In this document: positions 30,676 to 39,506 of the stretch, piece after piece
Position numbering within the stretch: the stretch's first letter is position 1
How the letters are laid out: each line of letters begins with the position of its first letter
DNA from: UBA11606 sp039188975
GTDB lineage: Bacteria; Actinomycetota; Acidimicrobiia; Acidimicrobiales; Aldehydirespiratoraceae
Assembly (NCBI GenBank): GCA_039188975.1
Contig: JBCCYT010000016.1
Coordinates: forward strand, 1-50,011
Length of the DNA stretch: 50,011 bases
Reading direction: 5' to 3'
Notes under the pieces: model-generated
Told to the model about the DNA's origin: nothing
Seen by the model: only the letters and a program-made list of their open reading frames with translations
Databases searched by the model: none
Position numbers and translations under genes: made by a program

Positions 30676-32214
30676 TCAGCTCCCGAGGAACAGCTGATAG
30701 GCCGGGTTGTCCGTTTCGTCCCAGAACCGGTAGCCGAGGTCACCGAGGAACGCCCGAAAGGCATCGTGGTCGTGGCCGGGCACTTGCATGCCGACGAGCA
30801 CGCGGCCGTAGTCAGCGCCGTGGTTGCGGTAGTGGAAAAGCGAGATGTTCCAGTCGGGCCGCATCGCATCGAGAAAGCGCATGAGGGCCCCTGGCCGTTC
30901 GGGGAACTCAAACCGATAGAGCACCTCGTCGCTCGCCAACGATGACTTCCCACCGACCAGATGGCGAAGATGCACCTTGGCGAGTTCGTCGCCCGTGAGA
31001 TCGAGGGTGGTGAAACCCGCCGAGTTGAGCCGACCAGCGATCTCGGGCGCCTCGTCACGATGGCGAGTCTCGATGCCCACAAAGACGTGAGCGACCGCCG
31101 AGTCGCCGATTCGGTAATTGAACTCGGTGACCGAGCGGTCGCCGACTTCGGCACAGAACCGGCGAAACGACCCCGGCGTCTCTGGGATGGTCACCGCAAA
31201 GACCGCCTCGCGCTGTTCGCCGATCTCGGCTCGCTCCGACACGAACCGAAGCCGATCGAAGTTCATGTTGGCGCCACACGCCACTGCGACCAGGGTCTGA
31301 TCATGGACCTCAGGTCGGGCCGCGTACTGTTTGAGACCCGCGATCGCCAGCGCGCCCGCCGGTTCGAGAATCGCGCGCGTGTCGGTGAAGACATCCTTGA
31401 TGGCGGCGCAGGCGGCATCGGTGTCGACCCGCAGGATCTCGTCGACGTGGTGTTGCACGAGGCCGAACGTGTGGGTGCCAACTCGGCGTACTGCGGTCCC
31501 GTCACTGAACAGGCCGACGTCGACGAGTTCCACGATCTCGCCGGCCTCGACGCTTCGGGCCATGGCATCAGAGTCCTCGGTCTGCACCCCAATGATCCGA
31601 ATCCCGGGCTTGAGCGCCTTGAGATAGGCCGCAATGCCTGAGATGAGGCCACCACCGCCGATGGCAACGAAAACCGCATCGATCGACCCTGGATGTTGGC
31701 GGAGGAGCTCCATGCCGATCGTGCCCTGCCCTGCAATCACATCGGGGTCATCGAACGGATGCACGAAGACGAGCCCGTCTCGTTCCATCAACCGGCGAGC
31801 TTCGATCTCGGCGTCGCTGTAGGACTCGCCGTGCAGCACGACCTCGGCCCCGCGTGCACGAACCGCGTCGACCTTCACCGCAGGCGTCGTGACCGGCATC
31901 ACGATCACCGCTCGGCAGTCGAGATGCCCGGCCGCAAGCGCGACGCCCTGTGCGTGATTTCCCGCCGACGAGCAAATGACTCCACGACTGCGCTGGGCGG
32001 CGTCGAGTTTCGCCATCTTGTTGTACGCGCCACGGACCTTGAACGAGAAGACGGGTTGCAGATCCTCTCGTTTCAGCAGCACCTCGTTGCCGGTCCGAGC
32101 CGAGAGATTCGGGGCAGCGTCGAGGGGCGTCTCACTGGCCACGTCGTAGACGTCAGCGGTGAGAATGCGACGCAAGTAGTCGTTGAGGTCGGGGCCCGGC
32201 ATCGGGCCAGTCAA
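30676..32214 (-). CDS. ilvA: Threonine ammonia-lyase, biosynthetic
   Basis: 512 aa, the full two-ACT-domain length. It converts threonine to 2-oxobutyrate, the first step of isoleucine synthesis, with PLP on Lys in FSFKVRGAYNKM (residues ~56-67). SSAGNHAQGVALAA and the PLP phosphate loop IGGGGLISGIAAYLK are clear. The C-terminal ~170 residues hold two ACT repeats (AVTIPETPGSFRRFC and RFEFPERPGALMRF), the site of isoleucine inhibition. ATG 32214 or 32202 are both possible starts. Divergent from the acetyltransferase. Confidence 0.95.
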   Translation of the reverse strand: MTGPMPGPDLNDYLRRILTADVYDVASETPLDAAPNLSARTGNEVLLKREDLQPVFSFKVRGAYNKMAKLDAAQRSRGVICSSAGNHAQGVALAAGHLDCRAVIVMPVTTPAVKVDAVRARGAEVVLHGESYSDAEIEARRLMERDGLVFVHPFDDPDVIAGQGTIGMELLRQHPGSIDAVFVAIGGGGLISGIAAYLKALKPGIRIIGVQTEDSDAMARSVEAGEIVELVDVGLFSDGTAVRRVGTHTFGLVQHHVDEILRVDTDAACAAIKDVFTDTRAILEPAGALAIAGLKQYAARPEVHDQTLVAVACGANMNFDRLRFVSERAEIGEQREAVFAVTIPETPGSFRRFCAEVGDRSVTEFNYRIGDSAVAHVFVGIETRHRDEAPEIAGRLNSAGFTTLDLTGDELAKVHLRHLVGGKSSLASDEVLYRFEFPERPGALMRFLDAMRPDWNISLFHYRNHGADYGRVLVGMQVPGHDHDAFRAFLGDLGYRFWDETDNPAYQLFLGS

Positions 32215-32263
32215 CCAGACCCAGCGCGGCGAACCGCGGGTTCGCTGGCTCTAGAGTCGGGCT

Positions 32264-33166
32264 GTGATCCCTGGCACCGAAGCAACCCACACCGGGTTCG
32301 ACGCTCTCGACATGGTCACGAGGCTCCTTCGGCGCAACCGTAGGGCCGATCCAACCCACGGATTGTGGGAGTCCGCCGATGTGCAGTGGTGGTGGCGCAT
32401 GGCGCGACCGACCGACGAGTTGCCGCAGCTCTTCTGGTTCGACGCCGACGGCGAGCCGATCGCTGCGGCGATCCTGACGGCGTGGCCGACGTCGGTGTCG
32501 CTCAGCCCGATTGCCCTCCCCGGCGTCGATGGCGACGGATGGCTCCATGTTGTGCGCCGGGGCATCGATCATGCCCACATCCACGGCATCGACACGGTCG
32601 AACTCGAGGTTGCGGAGACCGATCGTGCGCTCATGGCCGAGCTCGAACGGCGCGCGTTCCTGGCTGACGCCAGCGAACGAATCACCGAGGCGTGGCTCCC
32701 ACGCGAAACCCCACCGGCCGTCAGCTCCCTGATGCCGGGCTACCGGCTGCTGCGGCGAGACAACGATCTCGATCGGCCGCACCACAATGTGCGCAGCGGT
32801 CCCGACCTCGAACGACGGCTCCGAGAAACATCGCTGTACCGAGCTGACCTCGATCTGGTCGTGCGCACGGTCGATGGCGATGCGGCCGCGTACGGCTTGT
32901 TCTGGTTCGATCCCGTCACGCGCACCGGACTCGTCGAGCCGATGCGGACCAACGACGCCCACCAGCGACGGGGTCTCGCCCGCCACGTATTGACAGCCGG
33001 GGTCAATGCGCTGTTCGCAACCGGCGCCGAACGCATCAAGATCTGTTACGAGGTTGACAACCCGGCCTCGGGTCGGCTGTATCGGGATGTGGGTTTCGCT
33101 CCGTTCCGATCGACCGTGCTGTACACCGGCCCGACGGGGGTTTCAGACCCGAGCAAGGCACGCTGA
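32264..33166 (+). CDS. GNAT family acetyltransferase, two-domain
   Basis: 300 aa, GTG start. The C-terminal GNAT domain shows EPMRTNDAHQRRGLARHVLTAG near residues 225-246 (acetyl-CoA loop) and YEVDNPASGRLYRDVGF. The N-terminal half is a degenerate second GNAT-like fold. Substrate unknown. The stop overlaps the start of the MDR dehydrogenase (TGATG), indicating one transcript. Confidence 0.82.
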   Translation: MIPGTEATHTGFDALDMVTRLLRRNRRADPTHGLWESADVQWWWRMARPTDELPQLFWFDADGEPIAAAILTAWPTSVSLSPIALPGVDGDGWLHVVRRGIDHAHIHGIDTVELEVAETDRALMAELERRAFLADASERITEAWLPRETPPAVSSLMPGYRLLRRDNDLDRPHHNVRSGPDLERRLRETSLYRADLDLVVRTVDGDAAAYGLFWFDPVTRTGLVEPMRTNDAHQRRGLARHVLTAGVNALFATGAERIKICYEVDNPASGRLYRDVGFAPFRSTVLYTGPTGVSDPSKAR

Positions 33167-34251
33167 TGACGATGACCGACACGGCACCCGCAACCATGAC
33201 CGCCGCAGTGACCCTCGGAAACGGGGGGTTCGACATGATCGACATCAGGCAGGTCCCGATTCCCGAGCCCGGCCCCGGTGAGGTCCGCTTGCGGGTGCTG
33301 GCGGCTGGAATGAACAACACCGAGATCAACACCCGCCTCGGGTGGTACTCGTCGAGCGTGAGCGGCTCCACCGACGCCACCGCGACCGATGCGGCCGAGG
33401 CCGACGAAGCGGTCCACCGCGACGACGGCGGTTGGAATGCCGCGACGCCGTGGCCACTCATTCAGGGGACCGATTGTTGTGGCATCGTCGACGAGCTCGG
33501 CGTCGATTCCGATCCGTCCCTGCTCGGCAAGCGAAGCATCGTTCGGGCCTGCATGCGGCCTGACGGCTACGACACCATGGACAACATCTGGATGGCGTCG
33601 GACTTCGACGGGGCGTTCGCCGAATACGTCGTCGTTCCCGCCTCCGACGTGTTCCCGGTGGTGTGCGATTGGAGCGACGCTGAGCTCGGCGCCATCCCGT
33701 GTGCCTATGCCACCGCAGAGAACATGATCCATCGTGCCGGTGTGACGGCCGGCCAGCGGGTGCTGGTCACCGGCGCATCAGGCGGAACCGGATCGGCGTC
33801 GGTCCAACTCGCGCGGCGTCGTGGCGCCCACGTTGTCGGTGTGGCATCGCCCGCAAAGTTCGATGAGGTCGTTGAACTGGGTGCCAACGAGGTGATCAGC
33901 CGAGACGATGTTCCCGAGGCCCAGTCCTTCGACGTCGTGGTCGACAATGTTGCGGGCGCTGGCTTTCCGACCGCGCTGGAGGCGGTGAAGCGGGGTGGCT
34001 GCCTGGTCACGTCCGGCGCGATAGCAGGGCCGGTCGTCGACCTCGACTTCCGCACGATGTACCTCCGTGACATCACCCTCATCGGCTGCACGGCGTGGGA
34101 CGAGCCAGTCTTTGCGAACCTGATCGGCTACATCGAACGCGGAGAGATTCGGCCCCGAGTCGCCAAGACGTTCCCGCTCACCGACATCGTGGCTGCTCAA
34201 CAGGAGTTCCTCGAGAAAGCTCACGTTGGGAAGTTCGTCCTGATCCCGTGA
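33166..34251 (+). CDS. Zinc-type alcohol dehydrogenase/quinone-oxidoreductase (MDR) family
   Basis: 361 aa. Medium-chain dehydrogenase: GroES-like part with PEPGPGEVRLRVLAAGMNN, NAD(P) fold RVLVTGASGGTGSASVQLA near residues 195-215. A loop of unusual length with acidic residues (~55-85) follows NTRLGWYSSSV. The cluster of four structural-zinc Cys is absent, so it is closer to the zinc-free quinone-oxidoreductase branch. Translated together with the upstream acetyltransferase. Confidence 0.87.
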   Translation: MTMTDTAPATMTAAVTLGNGGFDMIDIRQVPIPEPGPGEVRLRVLAAGMNNTEINTRLGWYSSSVSGSTDATATDAAEADEAVHRDDGGWNAATPWPLIQGTDCCGIVDELGVDSDPSLLGKRSIVRACMRPDGYDTMDNIWMASDFDGAFAEYVVVPASDVFPVVCDWSDAELGAIPCAYATAENMIHRAGVTAGQRVLVTGASGGTGSASVQLARRRGAHVVGVASPAKFDEVVELGANEVISRDDVPEAQSFDVVVDNVAGAGFPTALEAVKRGGCLVTSGAIAGPVVDLDFRTMYLRDITLIGCTAWDEPVFANLIGYIERGEIRPRVAKTFPLTDIVAAQQEFLEKAHVGKFVLIP

Positions 34252-34288
34252 GCAAGACCCGCACGCGCGGGTTCAGGTCGGGCCGGGA

Positions 34289-34744
34289 TCAGCCCGCCAG
34301 CTGCTTGCCGAGCTTGCGCATTCCCATACGGAAACCGAACGCGCCACCCCAGCGGGCCAGTGGTGCAAGGAGGCCCGGGAGGTAGCGCACCGTGACATCC
34401 TCCAGCCACAGCACCTCGCAGCCTTCGCCGGTTGGTTCGACGGTGAAGCCAGCCCGACCGTGCAGGATTGGGCCGAGTTTTTCGACCTCACAGTCTCCTG
34501 AAGCAGCATCATCGTCCCAGTCGCAGCGGGTGACGCTCATGCGGTCGACGAGCGCAAGGGGGCCGTAACCGGTCGTGGCCGTGAACTCGGCACCGATCGC
34601 GGTCGGGTCGCCATCGGTGTGGATCTCGACCCGTGTGGCCGGAATCCATGCCTCATGTCCCTTCCAATCGATCAGGGCATCCCAGACGTCGCGGGCAGGC
34701 GACGAGAACGGCTGGCGGACTTCAAAGCGAACGGAGGAGGCCAT
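34289..34744 (-). CDS. SRPBCC family protein
   Basis: 151 aa. VRFEVRQPFSSPARDVWDALIDWKGHEAWIP is the start of the hydrophobic-cavity START-like fold, and the closing helix is LAPLARWGGAFGFRMGMRKL. Similar in size to polyketide cyclase/dehydrase-like stand-alone proteins of unknown ligand. ATG 34744. Confidence 0.75.
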   Translation of the reverse strand: MASSVRFEVRQPFSSPARDVWDALIDWKGHEAWIPATRVEIHTDGDPTAIGAEFTATTGYGPLALVDRMSVTRCDWDDDAASGDCEVEKLGPILHGRAGFTVEPTGEGCEVLWLEDVTVRYLPGLLAPLARWGGAFGFRMGMRKLGKQLAG

Positions 34745-34836
34745 GGCGTTCACGCTACGGATCGGGGGCCGTCTCTGCCCACGTCAGCCGGCCCAGCTGG
34801 GCGTGGCCGTGGTCACGTGGGAAGACTGCGCCGGTG

Positions 34837-35256
34837 ATGAACGATCGGCCCCCGCTGCTCTTGGCCCATGATCTCGGCTACACCGTCGCCGATGATGGTG
34901 CGGTGATCCCGACGGTTGTCGTCGACGTGGCAGGACACCCCGAGATCGGCGACCTGGCCCGGGTCCACGCCATCGAGGGGGTCGGCGACATCGCCACTAC
35001 CGCCCGACGAGTCGCGGGTGCCGGCCCCGACGGTGACGACGTCTTCTTGCTTGGCGTGTCCTTGACCAGCCCGGTACGGGCTGCGTTTGCAATCGGCTTT
35101 CCCCTGCCCGACGCAGAAGCGCTCCTGCTCGATGCCGCGGAAGCGGCGCGCCTCGCGATCGCCACCACCAGCGTTGATGCGGTTCACACACAGCGTCCCA
35201 CCTGGTTGGCGATCGACCTCGACGGGCCCGCGGTCGCGGCGGCGCTCAGGAACTGA
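34837..35256 (+). CDS. Unrecognised 139-aa protein
   Basis: Start ATG 34837 (a GTG precedes it directly). Contains LLLAHDLGYTVADDGAVIPTVVVDVAGHPEIGDL and a C-terminal part rich in Ala and Leu (DAEALLLDAAEAARLAIATT). No family recognised, no signal or membrane segment. Divergent from the SRPBCC gene. Codon use looks like its neighbours. Confidence 0.55.
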   Translation: MNDRPPLLLAHDLGYTVADDGAVIPTVVVDVAGHPEIGDLARVHAIEGVGDIATTARRVAGAGPDGDDVFLLGVSLTSPVRAAFAIGFPLPDAEALLLDAAEAARLAIATTSVDAVHTQRPTWLAIDLDGPAVAAALRN

Positions 35257-35267
35257 GACACCGCCGA

Positions 35268-35660
35268 TCAGCTGGCTCGCCAGCGCCGAATGCGTTGGGG
35301 CTGTGAACGCGGCACCCGCTCGACCTCGCAACGCGCCTCCATGTCCGTCTTGGTGTAGCGGACGAAGTTCGTCAGTCGACCGTTCGGGAAGAGCGGATCG
35401 TTGCTCAGACGAGCGTGGGCGACCTCCACCACGTGTTTCAGCGCGACCGTGCCGTCATCGTCGGCGTCGTCGTCGATCGTCTCCAAGATGACTTCTCGCA
35501 CGGCTTCGTATTGCGCACGGTCCATCGTCCACCCGTCGAGCCCGCCCGGACGGGTGGCGTTGAAGATCTCGACTCTGCCCCGCTCGCGTCTCGCGATCGC
35601 ATCGGCATCCCATGCACTGTCGGGTACGGGACCGGCGTGAGGGTCGCGTTCGGCGGTCAT
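35268..35660 (-). CDS. Small conserved protein (DUF6958-like)
   Basis: 130 aa. Features RVEIFNATRPGGLDGWTMDRAQYEAVREVILETI and a conserved-looking LTNFVRYTKTDMEARCEVERVP near the end, which I associate with a small family of unknown function. Its ATG overlaps the stop of the upstream Lrp-type regulator (ATGA), so they are translated together. Confidence 0.65.
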   Translation of the reverse strand: MTAERDPHAGPVPDSAWDADAIARRERGRVEIFNATRPGGLDGWTMDRAQYEAVREVILETIDDDADDDGTVALKHVVEVAHARLSNDPLFPNGRLTNFVRYTKTDMEARCEVERVPRSQPQRIRRWRAS

Positions 35661-36133
35661 AGGCGTGCGGGGGCAGGTGCGTTGACCGGCAGTTCGGTGC
35701 TGCGTTTGACGACCTTCATGGCGAGTTGGGACGTCAGGGTCTGCACGTGGGGGAGTCGGGCGAGGACGTCCATGTAGAGCGCTTCGAACGCGTCAGCATC
35801 AGCTGCGACCACCCGCAACAGGTAGTCGGGCTGACCCATCATCCGCGACGCTTCGACGATTGCCGGCACCGCGTCGATCGCTGCTTCGAATGCCACCATC
35901 GACGCTCGGGTCACCGTCGAGAGCGTGACCCACACGAGTGGTTCGTAGGCACATCCGATCGCTTCGCGATCAAGCACTGCGCTGTAACCGCTGATGACGC
36001 GGTCCGTCTCGAGGCGACGGACTCGTCGTAGGCAGGGTGAGGGGCTGAGTCCCACCAGGTCTGCAAGTTCGTTGTTTGGAATGCGCCCATTGTGCTGAAG
36101 CTCCCGCAGGATTGCGCGATCGATCGGATCCAT
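35657..36133 (-). CDS. Lrp/AsnC family transcriptional regulator
   Basis: 158 aa from ATG 36133. N-terminal winged HTH DPIDRAILRELQHNGRIPNNELADLVGLSPSPCLRRV (residues 2-38), then the ligand-sensing RAM domain (FEAAIDAVPAIVEASRMMGQPDYLLRVVA). Such proteins respond to amino acids. It is divergent from the UGSC selenoprotein operon across 79 bp, so it probably controls that operon, and the ligand may be its substrate or product. Overlaps the small downstream gene by 4 nt. Confidence 0.92.
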   Translation of the reverse strand: MDPIDRAILRELQHNGRIPNNELADLVGLSPSPCLRRVRRLETDRVISGYSAVLDREAIGCAYEPLVWVTLSTVTRASMVAFEAAIDAVPAIVEASRMMGQPDYLLRVVAADADAFEALYMDVLARLPHVQTLTSQLAMKVVKRSTELPVNAPAPARL

Positions 36134-36212
36134 GGCAGCAGATGCTACCGACACTGCGCTTGGTTGCCCAGAAGGCAAGCGGCTGCCGGTCGATGACCGA
36201 CAAACTGTCCCC

Positions 36213-37985
36213 ATGACCCCTGATCGAGTCGACGCCGCACCCGATGAACCGCGCTTCGATTGCGTGTGGCCCCGATCCGCCCGTGGGGTGCAGGCCCGAC
36301 GCCGAGCGCCGCGACTCGAGACGCTCGATGGCGCCCGGATTGCCTTCCTCTGGGACTACCTGTTCCGAGGTGATGAGCTCTTCCCGATCCTCGAAGCCGA
36401 GCTGACCCGGCGATTCCCACGCTGCGAGGTCGTCGGATACGAGACGTTCGGCAACCTGCACGGCAGCGATGAGAAGGAACGGGTCGGTCGGCTTCCCGAC
36501 GACCTGCGAACTCGCGGCGTCGACGCTGTCGTGTCGGGCATGGGGTGTTGAGGCTCGTGCACGCCCGCCGTGATGCGGGCTGCCATCGCCGCCGAGTCCG
36601 CTGCAATCCCGTCGGTGGCGATCCTCTGTGAGGGGTTCGGGGGGCAGGCGTCGGCCACGGCGCGCGGCCACGGCTTCGATGGCCTCGCCGTGGCGGTCAC
36701 CGATGGCCATGTCGACGCGCAGAGCCCTGATCAACTGGTGCAGTCGTTTCGTGAGGTCGTCGTCGATCAGGTGATCGCCGGGCTGACCGAACCGGTTGAC
36801 GATGCGTCAGCAACCAACGACGAGCCAGCCGCGGTCGACACCGTTGCGTCCGGCACGATCGATGCGATTCAGGTGGCGTTTCGCGAGCGGGGCTGGACCG
36901 ACGGCCATCCGGTGGTTCCACCCACGAAAAGGCGGGCCGAAGCGTTCCTGGCCGACTCCGGACACGACCCGTGGAAGGTCTTGGGCATCGCGCCCTCGTC
37001 GGGTCGCGACGTCACCGTTTGGTCGGTGGCCGTCAACGGCGTCATGGCCGGTTGCGAACCACACCACCTCCCGGTGCTGCTCGCACTGGCCGAGGTGCTC
37101 CTCGACCCTGCGTACGGCGTCGAGCATTCCGGGAACACCACCGGCGCCGATGCGCTCATCATCGTCAGCGGACCCAACAGCGAGCCACTCGGATTCAACC
37201 ATGGCGCCGGTGCACTCCGAGAAGGAACCCACGCGAACACCGCGATTGGTCGCTGGTTACGCCTGTATCTGCGCAACGTCTTCGGGTTCACCGCCGACGA
37301 ACACGACCGGGCGACCTTCGGGAATTCGGCGCGGGTCGTTCTGGCCGAGGACTCGGCGTGCCTGGCCGAGATTGGATGGCCCACGCTCAGCACCGACTTC
37401 GGCGTTGGACCCGACGTCGACGCGGTCACCGTTGCTCGGATGAACAGCGGCACCATCGTTGGCAGCGTGTACGGCAGCTCTCCCGACGAAATCGTCCCCT
37501 ATCTGGGCAATGGGCTCGCTCGCACTGCGGCCTGGGACCTGACGCATGTCCATGGGCTCGGCCACCACCAGTTCTCGCCCTTGCTGGTGCTGTCTCCGGT
37601 GCTCGCTCGTATCTTCGGCCGCGCCGGATGGAGCAAGCTCGACGTCCAGGAGGCCATGTTCGACCATGCTCGAATCTCGGCCGAGACCTTCGAACGCTTC
37701 ATCGGCGAGTGGAGCAATCTCACCGCTGGTCGCCGGCGCCTCACCGACCTCGTGGCCGAGGGTGCGTTGCCCCGCGTCTATGCAACCGGTGACGACCCTG
37801 GTCGCCTCGTCCCGATTGCGACGCACCCCGAGCGGTTCCGCATCGCAGTTGCCGGCGACCCGAACCGCACCAACGCCTACGCCTTCAGCAATGACGGGCC
37901 ACATGGTTGGTGGACGAGCAGAGCCATCGATCACACGCCAGCGAGTGATCTCGTGTGTTCGGTCGACGCTTCGTGCAGACTTTGA
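36213..37985 (+). CDS. UGSC-family selenoprotein with in-frame TGA (Sec113), fused to a large C-terminal domain
   Basis: 590 aa if TGA 36549-36551 is selenocysteine. Codons around it read GMGC-U-GSC-TPAVMRAA, the U-G-S-C signature that names the UGSC (seleno)protein family. The frame is open on both sides with continuous homology: ARIAFLWDYLF before it, IPSVAILCEGFGGQASATARG after it. A perfect 6-bp hairpin follows at SECIS distance. The UGSC domain covers ~35-190. Residues ~205-590 form a second domain with WTDGHPVVPPTKRRAE, WSVAVNGVMAGCEPHHLPVLLALAE and SGPNSEPLGFNHGAGAL, which I know only as uncharacterised. A stop-truncated 112-aa product would lack the GSC motif. It heads an operon with an amidotransferase and a 2OG oxygenase. 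Confidence 0.85.
36563..36580 (+). promoter_or_regulatory. Predicted bacterial SECIS hairpin
   Basis: Begins 11 nt after the UGA: GCCCGC and GCGGGC pair perfectly over 6 bp around the loop CGUGAU. Stem length and distance are the same as in the GrdB-like gene at 6842-6858. The loop carries G in its second position. Confidence 0.65.
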
Positions 37986-37988
37986 GCA

Positions 37989-38669
37989 GTGATCCTCTAC
38001 GTCGACAACGAACACGCCTCCACCTATGAGCGGCCGAACACGGAGTGGCTGCTCGCGGCGCGTGCTCGGATCACCTACCGCCTGGGCGATCTGGTCGACG
38101 ACGTGTGTCTGCTTGCCCGCTACGCCGATGTCACACCTGATCTGATCGACCGGCACGGCATTCGCGCCGTCTTCATCTCCGGTCACGGCGCGCCTCCCGA
38201 GGCCTACGACGAGACTCAGCGTGACGGACTCCGCCACGTCATCCGCGCCGGTGAGCTTCCGGTCTTCGGCTTCTGTGGTGGCATGCAATTCATCGCGTCG
38301 GCGCTCGGTGTCGAACCGGTCCGAATGGGGCGGCTCCCCGACGGTCGAACGGACCCGCACCCGATGTACGAACCGGGATGGATCACCGAGCTCGGCTACG
38401 AACCGGTCGATCTGGTTGGTGCTCATCCGCTCACCGAAGGCCTCGGCGACGCGCCCGTGTTCCGCCATGCTCACTCGTATCACCTGCCGGTGCTCCCCGA
38501 TGACTTCGTTCGCCTGGCCGAGACCGCCGGGTGCCCGATCCAGCTCATCGCCCACACGGACCGGCCCATCGGTGGTGCCCAATTCCACCCCGAATACTGG
38601 ACCGACGAAGCCCCCGCCGGGGAACGACTCATTGCCAACTTCTGCCGATGGGGAGGCCTGCTTTCGTGA
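37989..38669 (+). CDS. Class I glutamine amidotransferase-like protein
   Basis: 226 aa, GTG start 3 nt after the selenoprotein stop. Nucleophile elbow FGFCGGMQ (Cys96), oxyanion area FISGHGAPP (~62-70) and QFHPEYW with His200 and Glu202 complete the triad. These domains release ammonia from glutamine for a partner synthetase, but no synthetase is adjacent; alternatively it is a gamma-glutamyl hydrolase-like enzyme that cleaves a glutamyl compound. Position within the operon suggests a link to the selenoprotein's substrate. Its stop overlaps the start of the 2OG oxygenase (GTGA). Confidence 0.88.
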   Translation: MILYVDNEHASTYERPNTEWLLAARARITYRLGDLVDDVCLLARYADVTPDLIDRHGIRAVFISGHGAPPEAYDETQRDGLRHVIRAGELPVFGFCGGMQFIASALGVEPVRMGRLPDGRTDPHPMYEPGWITELGYEPVDLVGAHPLTEGLGDAPVFRHAHSYHLPVLPDDFVRLAETAGCPIQLIAHTDRPIGGAQFHPEYWTDEAPAGERLIANFCRWGGLLS

Positions 38670-39448
38670 ACGACAGCCTGCTCGACCGAACCCGTCACCC
38701 CCTGACCGACCCGACGTACCAAGCCCAATGTCGGGCAACACTCGATGTCGACGGAGCGCTCGTGCTGCCGGGCTTGGTGCCCGAGTCGGTCATTGCGGCC
38801 ATCGTCGACGACGTGGCCGACCGAGAGGCGGAGGCGTTCTTCGCCGACTCGACCCACAACGTCTATCTGACGGAACCCGATCCCGAACTCCCGGCCGACC
38901 ACGCCTTCAACCGCCACGTGCGCAGCACGAAAGGACTCATCGCGGACGACCAGATCGGTGCGGATTCGCCCCTGCGATCGATCTACCGTGACGCCGACCT
39001 TCGATCATTCCTCTGCACGGTCCTCGGGATCGACTCGATCCATCCCTACGCCGACACGCTCTCGTCGATCAACGTCCACTACGCGCCTGACGGTCGCGAG
39101 CTCGGATGGCACTTCGACAACTCGTCGTTTGCCGTCACCTTGCTCTTGCAGGCTCCGGAGGCCGGTGGTGTCTTCGAGTATGTGCCGGGCGCTCGCGACA
39201 GTGCCGCAGGCGAGCCCGGGTTCGGGATCGTTGACGCAGTGCTCGATGGGGAGGGTGCCGCCGACAGTGCGACCCTTGCCTTTGACCCCGGCGACCTCGT
39301 CGTCTTCCGCGGTCGAGACGCGCTGCATCGCGTCACCCCGACCCGAGGAACCGTCACCCGGTTGCTCGTCGTGTTTGCGTTCAATGACGAGCCTGGAGTC
39401 CGATTGTCGGCGTCGGCCCGTGCGACGTTCTACGGCCGGTCGGCGTAA
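38666..39448 (+). CDS. 2-oxoglutarate/Fe(II)-dependent oxygenase (ArpA/HalD-like)
   Basis: 260 aa, GTG start overlapping the amidotransferase stop. Iron ligands in GWHFDNSSF (His149, Asp151) and distal His221 in DALHRVTPTRGTVTRLL, with Arg232 as probable 2-oxoglutarate anchor. The N-terminal RATLDVDGALVLPGLVPESV and the block VNVHY-like SINVHYAPDGRELGWH fit the ArpA-type family, whose studied relatives act on free amino acids. Last gene of the UGSC operon. Substrate not predictable. Confidence 0.85.
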   Translation: MNDSLLDRTRHPLTDPTYQAQCRATLDVDGALVLPGLVPESVIAAIVDDVADREAEAFFADSTHNVYLTEPDPELPADHAFNRHVRSTKGLIADDQIGADSPLRSIYRDADLRSFLCTVLGIDSIHPYADTLSSINVHYAPDGRELGWHFDNSSFAVTLLLQAPEAGGVFEYVPGARDSAAGEPGFGIVDAVLDGEGAADSATLAFDPGDLVVFRGRDALHRVTPTRGTVTRLLVVFAFNDEPGVRLSASARATFYGRSA

Positions 39449-39506
39449 GCCAACGTCGCCGCGGCGCCGGTTCTCTCCTCGAGCGAGGGACGGCTACGTT
39501 GGCGGC

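Noticed and set aside
36213..37985. A nonsense mutation in a UGSC-like gene
   Set aside because: The codon is TGA, not TAA or TAG, exactly at U of U-G-S-C, with a perfect hairpin downstream, and the downstream frame is clean.
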